Positions 52,101 through 60,735 of a stretch of 64,000 nt of DNA are shown piece after piece; within the stretch, counting starts at the first letter, position 1, and the number at the start of each line of letters is the position of its first letter. The position numbers and the translations under genes are program-made. The notes under the pieces are model-generated. The model worked only from the letters and a program-made list of their open reading frames with translations, was not told the DNA's origin and searched no databases. The DNA comes from NP936 sp002726085 (GTDB taxonomy: Bacteria > Acidobacteriota > Vicinamibacteria > Vicinamibacterales > UBA8438). The stretch is taken from contig DASCQF010000093.1 in assembly GCA_036012905.1 (NCBI GenBank), forward strand, positions 105,816 through 169,815. Direction: 5' to 3'.

Positions 52101-54772
52101 TGAAACCGATACCCAGGAGGACGCGCCGTGCCGCGTGCGGATCGGACATCGAGCTGTCGCCAGTCGACCGTCGCGCCGCGCACGTGGAGCGCAGCCACGC
52201 TGTCCAGTACGCCCTCCCATTCCGGCCGGCCGCGTCTGAGTGACGGGATCCAGACGGCTCCGTTGCCCGACTCCGCCTCGCCCGCGATCTCGCTCAGCAC
52301 GGGGTGCGGCCCTAGTTCGAGAAACGTGTCGTAGCCGGCCCGCCGGAGCACGTCGAGCCCCCGCGCGAACAGCACGGGTCGGACCACCTGCTCGCACCAG
52401 TAGTCCGCCGTCGCAATCTCCTCGCCCATCAAATCGCCGGTGACATTGGACACGATCGGAATCCGCGGCGCTCGGAACCGGACGGTGCCGGCGACCCGGC
52501 GCAGCTCATCCACGACCGGCGTCATCAACGTCGAGTGAAACGCGTGGGCCACATTCAGTGACACCGCGGTCAGACCGCGCCGGTCCAGCTCGGTCATCAC
52601 TCCGGCCACCGCGACACGGTCACCGGAGATCACCACGTTTCGTGGCGAGTTCCGCGCGGCGATCACCACCTGGTCGACGCCGGCGATCACATCTCCAACC
52701 TCATCGTCGCCTGCCAGCACCGCCGCCATCGCGCCCTCCCCGGGGGCGTCCTGCATCAGCTGTCCCCGGGCCGCGATTAGACGGACGCCGTCTTCCAACT
52801 CGAACACGCCAGCGACACAGGCGGCCGCATACTCACCGATGCTGTGTCCCAGGACTGCGTCCAGCGTGATGCCCCACGACCGATAGAGTTCGGCCAGCGC
52901 CACCTCGAGGCTGAATAGCGCCGGCTGCGTCGCCGCCGTCGTCCGGGTCCAATCGTCGGTCGCGCCGAAGATCGTGTCGACCAGCGCAAGCCCCGTATCG
53001 CGGAGCACCGCGTCGCAACGGTCGATCACCGCCCGGAAGTGCGCGCTTTCCTCGTAGAGTGCGCGCCCCATGCGGGCGTGCTGGGCGCCCTGTCCGGTGA
53101 AGAGGCCCGCCAGCTTCTCCGGCTCGCCGGCCGGCACCCGTCCCTGCCGTACACCGGTGACCCGTCCAGCCAATAGGTCGCGCAACCGCTCGGCCGCTTG
53201 CCCTGTCTTTGCTGCCACGAACGCGGCACGGTGCCGGTGATGTGTCCGGCCGGCCGTCATCGCGAACGAGATATCGTCGAGCGCATCGTCGGTCTGCTCG
53301 AGATACCCCGCCAGCGCCTCCGCCTGATCCCGCAGACCGTCCTTCTCCGGGGACGACAACACGATGAGCTGCTTGCGGCCCGGCGCGTCATCCCGTCTGA
53401 ACCGCTGTTCGGGCGGCGGCGCGATCACCAGGTGGGCGTTGGTGCCGCTCGCGCCGAAGGAACTGACGCCGGCGCGGCGCGCGGTCGTGTTCCACGGTTC
53501 GAGTTTCGTGACGACGCGCAGCGGTATCTGGTCCCACGGGATGTGTGGACTGGGTGTCCGGAAGTGCAGGTGCGGCGGCAGCTCGCCATGCTCGATCGAC
53601 AGGATGACCTTGATCAAGCCAGCCATGCCGGCAGCCGACTCGAGATGCCCGATGTTCGTCTTGACCGACCCGACGCGTAACGGAGTGTCTCGCGTCTTTG
53701 TCCCGCCGAACACCGCCCCCAACGCCACCGCCTCGATCGGATCCCCGAGCGACGTGCCGGTTCCGTGCGCTTCCACGTAGTCGATGTCGCCCGGCTCGAG
53801 GCGCGCATCTTCGAGTGCCGCCCGGATCAGCGCTTGCTGCGCCGGACCGCTCGGCACGGTCAGTCCACCGCTCGGACCGTTCTGGTTGACCGCCGAGCCA
53901 CATATGACCGCTCGTGGATGCTCGTCTCCAGCAACGGCGTCAGTGAGCCGACGCAGGATCAGGACGCCGGCGCCCTCCCCCCGGACATACCCGTCGGCCG
54001 CCGCGTCGAACGTCTTGCAGCGACCGTCCGGGGCGACCATGCGACCGCGGGAGATGGCAATCGTGCCCTCGGGAGACAGGATCAAGTTCACGCCGGCCAC
54101 CACCGCACGCTCGCACTGCCCACTGCGCAGCGCCTGACACGCCAGGTGCGCCGCCACGAGCGAAGAAGAACAGGCGGTGTCGACCGCCACCGCCGGCCCC
54201 CGCAGTCCGAACGTGTAGGCAAGCCGGCCAGCCGCGGCATTGAGGGTGTTGCCCGAGCTGAAGTAAGCGTCGATCGCCGTCTCGTCCCCGTACCGACGCA
54301 GCACGCGCTCGTAGTCGTTGTTGGTCACCCCGACGAACACTCCCGTGGAGCTTCCGGTCACGGCCTCGCGTGACAGCTGCGCGTCCTCGAACGCGTGCCA
54401 CGTCAGTTCCAGCAACAACCGTTGCTGCGGGTCCAGGCTGGCCGCCTCACGGGGCGAGATCTCGAAGAACTGTGGGTCGAACATGTCGACCCCGTCGACG
54501 AAACCGCCATGCCGCGTGTACATCGTTCCCGGGGTATCTGGATCGGGGCTGTAATAGCGGTCGACATCCCAGCGATCCGATGGAACTGGGGTGATGGCAT
54601 CCACACCCTGACGCAGTACCCGCCAGAACGCCGCGGGGTCCTCGGCGCCCGGAAACCGACAGGCGATTCCGACAACGGCAATCGATTCATGGCGCTCGAC
54701 TTCGAGCGCTTCGATCCGATCGGTCGCGTCATTGAGCGCCGTCAACAACCGGCGCACCGTGTCTTCGCTCAT
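49151..54772 (-). CDS. Type I PKS module, KS-AT-DH-KR-ACP
   Basis: 1873 residues. The N-terminal helix (MSEDTVRRLLTALNDATDRI) is a docking coiled coil. KS: Cys in DTACSSSLVAAHL near 199, His in EAHGTGTSLGDP and NIGHLESAAG. AT: GHSIGEY near 644 and HAFH near 744, malonyl-type. DH: catalytic His in DHRVHGQVVLPAAG near 956 and Asp in LLDGAFQ near 1116. KR: GGLGGLG near 1461, Lys in PAKVIG, Ser in YSSTASV, Tyr/Asn in NYAAAN. ACP: LGLDSLM near 1761. The expected product is an alpha,beta-unsaturated acyl unit; no ER is present. The C-terminal DEMTDEEVDAMLAGL is a probable docking helix for the Ser NRPS. The ATG at 54772 has a poor ribosome binding site, and a 216-bp structured leader precedes it, unlike the other tightly overlapping starts. 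Confidence 0.95.
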   Translation of the reverse strand: MSEDTVRRLLTALNDATDRIEALEVERHESIAVVGIACRFPGAEDPAAFWRVLRQGVDAITPVPSDRWDVDRYYSPDPDTPGTMYTRHGGFVDGVDMFDPQFFEISPREAASLDPQQRLLLELTWHAFEDAQLSREAVTGSSTGVFVGVTNNDYERVLRRYGDETAIDAYFSSGNTLNAAAGRLAYTFGLRGPAVAVDTACSSSLVAAHLACQALRSGQCERAVVAGVNLILSPEGTIAISRGRMVAPDGRCKTFDAAADGYVRGEGAGVLILRRLTDAVAGDEHPRAVICGSAVNQNGPSGGLTVPSGPAQQALIRAALEDARLEPGDIDYVEAHGTGTSLGDPIEAVALGAVFGGTKTRDTPLRVGSVKTNIGHLESAAGMAGLIKVILSIEHGELPPHLHFRTPSPHIPWDQIPLRVVTKLEPWNTTARRAGVSSFGASGTNAHLVIAPPPEQRFRRDDAPGRKQLIVLSSPEKDGLRDQAEALAGYLEQTDDALDDISFAMTAGRTHHRHRAAFVAAKTGQAAERLRDLLAGRVTGVRQGRVPAGEPEKLAGLFTGQGAQHARMGRALYEESAHFRAVIDRCDAVLRDTGLALVDTIFGATDDWTRTTAATQPALFSLEVALAELYRSWGITLDAVLGHSIGEYAAACVAGVFELEDGVRLIAARGQLMQDAPGEGAMAAVLAGDDEVGDVIAGVDQVVIAARNSPRNVVISGDRVAVAGVMTELDRRGLTAVSLNVAHAFHSTLMTPVVDELRRVAGTVRFRAPRIPIVSNVTGDLMGEEIATADYWCEQVVRPVLFARGLDVLRRAGYDTFLELGPHPVLSEIAGEAESGNGAVWIPSLRRGRPEWEGVLDSVAALHVRGATVDWRQLDVRSARGTARPPGYRFQRRRCWVDDSVGRGTPVKAVGVSSGPGPRDLGSLLGQRLLLPGTTKHRYQGDLGPVSHPFLLDHRVHGQVVLPAAGFVTLALDAATEVLSAGPVALEDLVFERPLVLSDSGSTVVQVVIEPDQEHGYRFRVYSRATETEWVAHAGGRLSRQTAVPGDEVPPPVASVSRVEAGTYYEACRRQGVDFGPAFQVLTDLRTLGSDASESKVELSARWPAGSGLLHTALLDGAFQTVGPAIADRAVGRALVPFSIDRIRVYRSPADGVHVRAQVLDDVHGTSWSADLTVWDDLGVVAAVEGLALRQAAEPVSRPGAAADPVFAISWQRLPEEQREPSTSQVPGPDGACLIVADRGGVGRAMAERLGAHGIGVTLIEPAVPADSHGEGSGAEFVRRVLTASPGTPRPSQLLYLRALDVTETAWVDTGTLERDVRAMSSGLLDLLAVVGADGVVPRLWLATRGAQPLGPGLTTAGCLQAMMWGMGRTLALEQHELRPVRVDLDPGSGTVADMADALTRELVSRWAEPNEVLVGEDEVALRGGQRFVPRLTPHAGASTPGPSVPFGGIRADRVYVITGGLGGLGLLTAGWLVEGGARHVALLSRRDPATAERDGLVTAWRASGVEIRLFQCDVADAGALTDVLNEARASAPIGGVFHAAGVVADGLLAGQTWSRFREILPAKVIGAAHLDRLTATDPLDCFVLYSSTASVLGSPAQGNYAAANAVLDALAWTRRAAGRPALTLNWGAWSGVGLAAGGDTSARARAAGLGVLDPHHALRMLGRMLREGAVQVTVAPVEWNVWAARLPGAAPGLLRSLVGRSEPAVSAHGVDRALVDRLRTASGGARSAEVTAYVVARLAEVLDLEPDRLEPDRALDTLGLDSLMAVELRSRFRRDLGAEVSLTVLLSDDRVDALAVHLAAALETRTGDEPESATTAGDGEAARESLALVDEMTDEEVDAMLAGLELEVGDRAGEPGRDPEGDGTDESPGGAR

Positions 54773-54793
54773 CTCAGATCCGTGTCGTGGCGC

Positions 54794-54937
54794 CTACCGG
54801 CCCCACCCGCTAGCAGCCCGTAGTAAAACCCCGCGTCGCACCGGGAACGGCGATGCGCCCGTCCCACAAGGCGCGACGCGGAGCAACACCGTGGGACGCG
54901 ATACAGCGCCGTTCGAATGCAGTTGGGCTTTTGCCAT
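54794..54937 (-). CDS. Possible small ORF inside the structured leader
   Basis: 47 codons (opens MAKAQLHSNGAVS, ends AASGWGR) from ATG at 54937 to TAG at 54794-54796, with GGAGG about 11 bases upstream. It covers nearly the whole inverted-repeat element, so its coding look may be a by-product of the repeat. No signal peptide or family match is recognised. It could be a leader peptide or nothing. Confidence 0.2.
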   Translation of the reverse strand: MAKAQLHSNGAVSRPTVLLRVAPCGTGASPFPVRRGVLLRAASGWGR

Positions 54938-54946
54938 GCTGCTAGC
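54809..54946 (-). repeat. 138-bp nested inverted-repeat element with potential pseudoknot
   Basis: Three complementary sets interlock. The ends, gctagcagc (54809-54817) and gctgctagc (54938-54946), are perfect 9-bp inverted repeats that extend imperfectly inward to 54832 and 54925 (aaaa against tttt, ccc against ggg). Inside, 54845-54867 pairs with 54891-54914: gaacggcg with cgccgttc and cgtcccac with gtgggacg. The loop of that hairpin holds gcgacgcgg (54873-54881), which is perfectly complementary to ccgcgtcgc (54831-54839), outside the hairpin. As RNA this gives an outer stem enclosing an H-type pseudoknot. As DNA it resembles a small non-autonomous mobile repeat. It fills the only sizeable gap in the right-hand gene series, just before the KS-AT-DH-KR-ACP gene. 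Confidence 0.65.
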
Positions 54947-54988
54947 CCCCTCCGGTCGCCACGTCGTCGGCTCCGGGGACCGCCGCCG

Positions 54989-55951
54989 TCACACCCGTTC
55001 CCAGACCGGTCCCATGTTCGCCATTCGCGACTGACAACGAATCCGCTCCGCTGCACCATCAACCCGCTCGAACATCAGTTCGACACTCAGCCCTTCGAGA
55101 TCGTACGTGTCCGGTGCGGTCGGCAGAAGCCGTGTCCCGGAGGGGTGCAGCACCAATCGGTCCCCGTCCCGGATGACGCGTAATTCCTGATCGTGTTCAA
55201 TATCGCGATACCGGCCAACGAGCTGATCCACGTCGCCGCTCTCCGGTCCCAGCTCCACCGCCGCGACGGCCAGATGCCCGGCGAGCCGGGTCCGGATCGA
55301 TGCCCACGGCTCCCGGTCGACCTCGGCGGTCACAACCTCGCATGCGAGTCGACTGACGGCAATCTCACACAGCTCGGCCAGCTCCTCGATGAAGGTCGTC
55401 ACCTGACCCGACTCGACCGGTGCTCGCTGCTCTCCGTAAGGCGTCGCCCTGATCGTGTCGAGCAAGTAGGCGGCGAACTCGGGACCCCGACGCTCGCAGA
55501 TACGCCGCACGCCGGCGGCAACGTCGCGTGGCCGTAGAAAGACCAGTAGCGGGTGCACGCCGTGCAGCACCCGCGCAGTCTCACTGACGTGCTCAACGAT
55601 GCCGTCATGGGAACATCCGGCCAGATGCATCGATGCGATTGGCGCCTGCAGAAAACTGCTCTCGAGAATGACGACGGGCCGACCGGGGCCGGTCGCAACC
55701 GCGACCCGGTGCCATTGCTCGAGGGCGCTCCGGTGAAACGCGAGACAGTCCCGAGGCGACATCCGCGCAGCCGACTCCAGCGCATGATGCTCGAACACCG
55801 GGTGTTCCATATCCTGCTCGTGATGCCACTCGGCCGACACGCCATGCGCCGACAACAGACGACACAGCCATTGTGCCGTCGTCGACTTCCCGACGCCGAT
55901 GATACCGTCGACCAAGATGAGCCGCCTGTCCCTCATCGAGTGCCGCTCCAT
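54989..55951 (-). CDS. P-loop kinase-like protein with extra C-terminal domain
   Basis: 320 residues. The N-terminal ~230 form a P-loop NTPase of the nucleoside/small-molecule kinase type: Walker A GIIGVGKST near residues 17-25, a possible acceptor-site region (VVILESSFLQAP) and HPLLVFLRPRD. The C-terminal ~85 residues (LVGRYRDIEHDQELRV, RDGDRLVLHPSG, VELMFERVDG) look like the small beta domain found after some serine hydrolases (DUF3471-like), an unusual partner for a kinase. It lies between two PKS genes, so it probably acts on the product or protects the producer, for example by phosphorylating a hydroxyl group (inference). The enzyme family is not recognised with certainty. ATG at 55936, with GGAG 9 bp upstream, is an equally good start. 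Confidence 0.75.
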   Translation of the reverse strand: MERHSMRDRRLILVDGIIGVGKSTTAQWLCRLLSAHGVSAEWHHEQDMEHPVFEHHALESAARMSPRDCLAFHRSALEQWHRVAVATGPGRPVVILESSFLQAPIASMHLAGCSHDGIVEHVSETARVLHGVHPLLVFLRPRDVAAGVRRICERRGPEFAAYLLDTIRATPYGEQRAPVESGQVTTFIEELAELCEIAVSRLACEVVTAEVDREPWASIRTRLAGHLAVAAVELGPESGDVDQLVGRYRDIEHDQELRVIRDGDRLVLHPSGTRLLPTAPDTYDLEGLSVELMFERVDGAAERIRCQSRMANMGPVWERV

Positions 55952-55971
55952 CCGAGCATCAGACGTTCCGT

Positions 55972-58900
55972 CTACTTCCCCAAGCGCTCGAATCGACGGA
56001 TCGCCGCCTTGACTTCAGACTCGAGGTCGCTCCCGGCGGACGCCGATTCAAGCTCATGCTCCTGCCCTACCGGGCCGGTTTCGGCCCGGTCGCGATCGGC
56101 ATCGGCTCCTGCCCCGAAGATCTCGCCGGCCAGGTGCTCGGTCAGATCGGCCAGCGACGGGTGATCGAAGGCCAGGGTCGACCCCAGGGTGACACCCAAC
56201 GCCTCGGATAACTGCGCCCGCAGCTCCAGCGCCATCAGCGAATCCAGGCCACTACTGAAAAAGCCCTGACCCGGCGCCGGAAGCTCGTCGGGCGACACCT
56301 CCATCACCGTCGCGACCCGCTCGCGAACAAGCCGGACCAGCGCGCGACGCCCTTCCACCGGACCACGAGCCCGCAAAGACTCGACCGAGTCGCCGGTCGC
56401 CTGCATGGCCGGCTTCGCTGTGACCGCGGCGGGTGAGGGCGAGTCTGCAGCCAGCTCGCGGAACAGCACCGACTGCCGTCTCGACTGGTAGATGTCGAGA
56501 AAGCGCGGCCAGTCGATGTCGGCAATCACAGCGTGTCCGGGAGTGTTGAGCAGCGATTCGAACATGTTCAGGGCCGTGTCAGGTGCCAGGGCCCGCACTC
56601 CCACCCGTTCGAGCCACTCGCGTGCCCCGGCCGTTGCCATGCCACGATCCGCCCATGGACCCCACCCGATAGACAGGCCCGGTAGACCCAGACGGGTTCG
56701 GAGCTGCGCCAGACGATCCAGAAACTCGTTGGCGGCGGCGTAGTGCCCCTGCCCCTTCGAGCCCCAGACCGAGGCGATCGACGAGAAGAGCACGAAGAAA
56801 TCGAGCTCGCGCTCACGGGTCGCCTCGTGGAGCAGCCAGGCGCCCACGATCTTCGCCTCCATCGCCAAACGCAGCGCTTCGGCGTCCAGCTCACACACTG
56901 GAGAGGACGTGGTCACACCCGCCGCGTGCACGATGCCGCGCAGCGGCAATCCCGACGACACCAGCCCCTCCATGAAAGCCCGGACGGCTGGCGGGTCCCC
57001 CAGATTCAGTTGCTCGGTGCGAACGGTGGCGCCGGCATCGGTGAGTCTCGCGATCCCGTCTCGCGCCGATTCACCAGGTGACCGCCGCCCGACGAGCACG
57101 AGATGCCTGGCGCCCCGCGCGACCAGACGCCCCGCGACCTCAAGACCGAGGGCACCGAGCCCACCCGTGATCAGGTAGGTCGCCTGCGACTGGAGCTTGA
57201 CGCTCCCGGCCGACAGCGGGACCCGCGCCAGACGGGGGGCATATAGGCGGCCACCGCGGATGGCCGTCTGGTCCCGTCCCGTTGCGTCGAACAGCGCCGG
57301 CAATGCGGCCGGGTCTGGCGACCAAGGGTCGAGGTCGACAAGCCCCCCCCAATGTGCCGGGTGCTCCAGGCACGCCACCTTCCCCAACCCCCAGAGCGGC
57401 GACTGCGCCACCTGCAGCGTGCGATCCTCGGCCACCGCCGGAACGACCCCGCAGGTCACGACCCACAGGCGCGCACCGGACGCCACTCCGCCGTCTGTCA
57501 TCGCCGCCAGCATCCGCACCAGCCGAGAACAGCCAGTGACCGTGGCGCGCTCCAACCCTTCTGAGCCGAGCTCCTCGGTGGTCGGTGAGTCGAGCCCCCA
57601 CAGATACAACACGCCGGCCACCTGCGTGGCCCCACCCGCTTCCTGCAGGACCCGTTGATACTGATCCGCCCGGTCGGGATCAATCCACCACCGCTCCCCC
57701 TCACGCGCCCACGCGCCCGCGGCCAGCACCATTGCGACCTCGTCACCATGTGTCCGGAGCGAACGGGCGATCGCATCCGCCGTGCCACCTTTGTCGGCAA
57801 GCAGGATCCACAAGCGACCGCGGTCTGGTCGCGGCGCGGCAGTCGGGACATCCACCTCGTCCCAACGGACCTCATAGTGGTCCTCGAGGTCCACCCGGGT
57901 GTCGGGCGATGCGGTCGCGGCATCGACCCAGAACCGCTTTCGCTCGAACGGATAGGTCGGCAGCGCAACATGCCGATGTCCGGCGCCATACCAGGGCCGC
58001 CAGTCCACGCGCCGCCCCGATACGTGGAGCCGCGCCGCCGCCTCGGACAGCACGGCCCAGTCAGGGCGACCCCGTCGCAGGCTCGGCACGAAGATCCCGG
58101 GCGTATCCGCGGGGTCAGCACCCGTGGCGACGCAGGCGCGGGCGAGCGAGGACAGGGTCGCGGTCGGACCCATCTCGAGAAACCACCGACAGCCCTGGTC
58201 CCAGAGGGTTCGCATGCCGTCAGCGAAACGGACGGGCCGGCGCACCTGCTCGACCCAGTACTCGGGGCGACTTACCTCGCAACCGGCAACCATACCGCTC
58301 ACGTTGGCCACCAGCAGGAGCGTCGGATCGCGATACGACACCGTGGCAGTGACCCGAGCGAACGCATCCAGCATCGGCTCCATCATCGCGGAATGAAACG
58401 CGTGGGAGACCTCCAGACGCCGCACGGCTATGCCGGCGCGCTCGGCATCTGCCAGGCACGCCGCGACCGGTTCGGCAGGTCCCGATATCACGACATGGTC
58501 CGGCCCATTGAAGGCGGCCACCGACACGGCTGGATAGCCGGCGACGATCGCTTCGGCGCGGTCGGCTCTGCACATCACCGCCGCCATCTCCCCCGGCACC
58601 TGACGCTGCATGAGGCGGCCACGCTCGGCGACCAGGCGACATGCGTCCTCGAGCCCGATCACACCGGCGACGCAGGCAGCCACGTACTCCCCGACGCTGT
58701 GCCCGAGCACGGCATCCGGTTCGACGCCCAGCGCCGCCCACACGCGGCTCATGGCATATTCGAGGGTGAAGAGTGCTGGCTGTGCGTACTCGGTCCTGGC
58801 CAGTTGCGTCGCGGCCCGGTCACCGTACAACAGATCGGTCAGCCGACAGGGGAGCTGCCGGTCGAGGTGCATCGCGCAACCCGCGACGGCCTCGCGGAAC

Positions 58901-60735
58901 GGCTCGCATGTCTCGTGCAGCGTACGAGCCATGCCGGGATACTGTGCCCCCTGGCCCGTGAAGAGAAACGCCGTCCCTCCCTCGCTGTCTGCGTGACCGC
59001 TCCACACCCCGGCGGCACCCGTACCGCTCTCGACCGCTTCGAGGCGATCCGCCAGCGCCGTCGGCGTCTCGGCGCGCAGGGCGACCCGCTGCCGGAAGTG
59101 GGTGCGGTCGGTTGCCGCCCCCGCGCACAGGTCGCCGAGGGCCACGGTGTCGGACGATGCGGGACGCTCTTCGGTGCCCTTGTCCGGCGCCGGGGCCAGT
59201 GTGTCCAGAAGAGCCCGATAGCGTCCGGCCAGCACACCAAGCGCGCGCGGTGTCCTGGCGGACAGAAGGAGGAGTCGATGGTCAGAACCGGCGGCCGACG
59301 CCCATCCGGTATCCGCTGCCTGACTGGGCGTCGCTCCGATTCCGTTGGCCGGTGGCGCCTCCACCAGCACGTGGGCATTCGTGCCACTGAAGCCGAAGGA
59401 AGACACGCCGGCCACCCGCGTGCGGCCGTCCGCCGCCCACGGCGTCACCCTGGTCGGGATCCGGAGCGTAGGGGTGTCGCCCGCGAGCTGGGGGATGAGT
59501 GGATTCGGAGTCTGGTAGTGGAGATGTGGCGGAATCTCCTCGGCTTGAAGCGCCAGCACAACCTTGATGAGCCCAGCCACCCCGGCCGCCGCCTCGGTGT
59601 GACCAACGTTGGTCTTGACGGACCCAACGAGCAGCGGCGACTCGCGGCCACCACCAAAGACCTCAGCCAGCGCGCCGGCCTCGATCGGATCGCCGAGCGC
59701 TGTGCCGGTCCCATGGGATTCGACATATGACACACCGGCAGCCTCGATCTGAGCCTCGCGGAGCGCCGCGCGCATGACCTCCGTCTGCGCGGGACCGTTT
59801 GGCACCGTCAGGGCCGCGGTCCTTCCATCCTGGTTCACGGCCGAGCCGCGAATCACCGCCAGCACGGGATCGCGATCCCGCAACGCGTCCGACATCCGCT
59901 TGAGGACGACCACCCCGCATCCCTCACTCCTCACGAACCCGTCGGCAGCGGAATCGAACGCCTTGCACCGGCCGTCCGGCGCCAGCATGCGCGCGCGGCT
60001 ATGGTTGACATGCACCTCTGGGCAAAGCATCACGTTGGCGCCCGCCGCCAGCGCCAGATCACACTCTCCGCGCCGCAGACTCTGACAGGCCAGATGCACG
60101 GCCACCAGGGACGACGAACAGGCGGTGTCGACCGACAGCGACGGCCCCCTGAGCCCGAGCTGGAACGACAGCCGGCCGGAGGCCGTGCTGTGAGCGTTCC
60201 CGGAGGCCATATACGCGTCAATCTCGTCAGGTGGACGGGCCGCCAGACGGCGGAAGTAGTCGACTCCGCCGATACCGACGAACACACCGCCGGCGCTGTC
60301 CCGGAGAGAGTCTGGTGGAATGCCCGCCGACTCGAGCGCAGCCCATGCGGTCTCGAGCAGGAGGCGCTGCTGCGGGTCCAGACTCCTCGCTTCGCGGGGC
60401 GTGATTCCGAAGAACGCCGCGTCGAACGTCTCGACTCCGTCGAGGAATCCCCCGAACCGCGTGGACACCTTGCCGGCCGCATCCGGGTCGGGGTCGTACC
60501 AGGCGTCCACATCCCAGCGAGTCGGCGGGACCTCCGTGATGGCGTCTCTACCCTCTCGCAGCAGTCGCCAGAATGCCTTGGGATCGGAGGCGCCCGGAAA
60601 ACGGCAACCAACCCCTACGATTGCGAGCGGCTCGGATCGCAGCTCGCTGCGCGCCCGGAGACGAACCTGTAGCTGCTCGATGGTCTCGAGTGCCTCCCTC
60701 ATCAGCTCGCGATCGCGACGACGGTCGTCGGTCAT
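55972..60735 (-). CDS. Type I PKS module, KS-AT-KR-ACP
   Basis: 1587 residues. The N-terminal docking helix (RELMREALETIEQLQVRLRA) precedes the KS: Cys in DTACSSSLVAVHL near 205, His in ESHGTGTALGDP and NVGHTEAAAG. AT: GHSVGEY near 678 and HAFH near 778, malonyl-type. KR: GGLGALG near 1193, Lys in EAKIVG, Ser in FSSIASV, Tyr/Asn in HYAAAN, so a functional reductase giving a beta-hydroxyl is expected. ACP: SGLDSLM near 1497. There is no DH, ER or methyltransferase. The C-terminus ends in a charged region (DRDRAETGPVGQEHELESA) that may dock to the next PKS. The ATG at 60735 overlaps the upstream stop as ATGA, with GAGGAG about 8 bp upstream. The next gene in transcription order is the kinase-like protein, 20 bp on. 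Confidence 0.95.
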   Translation of the reverse strand: MTDDRRRDRELMREALETIEQLQVRLRARSELRSEPLAIVGVGCRFPGASDPKAFWRLLREGRDAITEVPPTRWDVDAWYDPDPDAAGKVSTRFGGFLDGVETFDAAFFGITPREARSLDPQQRLLLETAWAALESAGIPPDSLRDSAGGVFVGIGGVDYFRRLAARPPDEIDAYMASGNAHSTASGRLSFQLGLRGPSLSVDTACSSSLVAVHLACQSLRRGECDLALAAGANVMLCPEVHVNHSRARMLAPDGRCKAFDSAADGFVRSEGCGVVVLKRMSDALRDRDPVLAVIRGSAVNQDGRTAALTVPNGPAQTEVMRAALREAQIEAAGVSYVESHGTGTALGDPIEAGALAEVFGGGRESPLLVGSVKTNVGHTEAAAGVAGLIKVVLALQAEEIPPHLHYQTPNPLIPQLAGDTPTLRIPTRVTPWAADGRTRVAGVSSFGFSGTNAHVLVEAPPANGIGATPSQAADTGWASAAGSDHRLLLLSARTPRALGVLAGRYRALLDTLAPAPDKGTEERPASSDTVALGDLCAGAATDRTHFRQRVALRAETPTALADRLEAVESGTGAAGVWSGHADSEGGTAFLFTGQGAQYPGMARTLHETCEPFREAVAGCAMHLDRQLPCRLTDLLYGDRAATQLARTEYAQPALFTLEYAMSRVWAALGVEPDAVLGHSVGEYVAACVAGVIGLEDACRLVAERGRLMQRQVPGEMAAVMCRADRAEAIVAGYPAVSVAAFNGPDHVVISGPAEPVAACLADAERAGIAVRRLEVSHAFHSAMMEPMLDAFARVTATVSYRDPTLLLVANVSGMVAGCEVSRPEYWVEQVRRPVRFADGMRTLWDQGCRWFLEMGPTATLSSLARACVATGADPADTPGIFVPSLRRGRPDWAVLSEAAARLHVSGRRVDWRPWYGAGHRHVALPTYPFERKRFWVDAATASPDTRVDLEDHYEVRWDEVDVPTAAPRPDRGRLWILLADKGGTADAIARSLRTHGDEVAMVLAAGAWAREGERWWIDPDRADQYQRVLQEAGGATQVAGVLYLWGLDSPTTEELGSEGLERATVTGCSRLVRMLAAMTDGGVASGARLWVVTCGVVPAVAEDRTLQVAQSPLWGLGKVACLEHPAHWGGLVDLDPWSPDPAALPALFDATGRDQTAIRGGRLYAPRLARVPLSAGSVKLQSQATYLITGGLGALGLEVAGRLVARGARHLVLVGRRSPGESARDGIARLTDAGATVRTEQLNLGDPPAVRAFMEGLVSSGLPLRGIVHAAGVTTSSPVCELDAEALRLAMEAKIVGAWLLHEATRERELDFFVLFSSIASVWGSKGQGHYAAANEFLDRLAQLRTRLGLPGLSIGWGPWADRGMATAGAREWLERVGVRALAPDTALNMFESLLNTPGHAVIADIDWPRFLDIYQSRRQSVLFRELAADSPSPAAVTAKPAMQATGDSVESLRARGPVEGRRALVRLVRERVATVMEVSPDELPAPGQGFFSSGLDSLMALELRAQLSEALGVTLGSTLAFDHPSLADLTEHLAGEIFGAGADADRDRAETGPVGQEHELESASAGSDLESEVKAAIRRFERLGK

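Noticed and set aside
54900..54960. Integron attC-like site (gttgggc next to an imperfect palindrome)
   Set aside because: Only one core-like heptamer is present and no matching partner heptamer flanks the palindrome. There is no integrase or cassette array.
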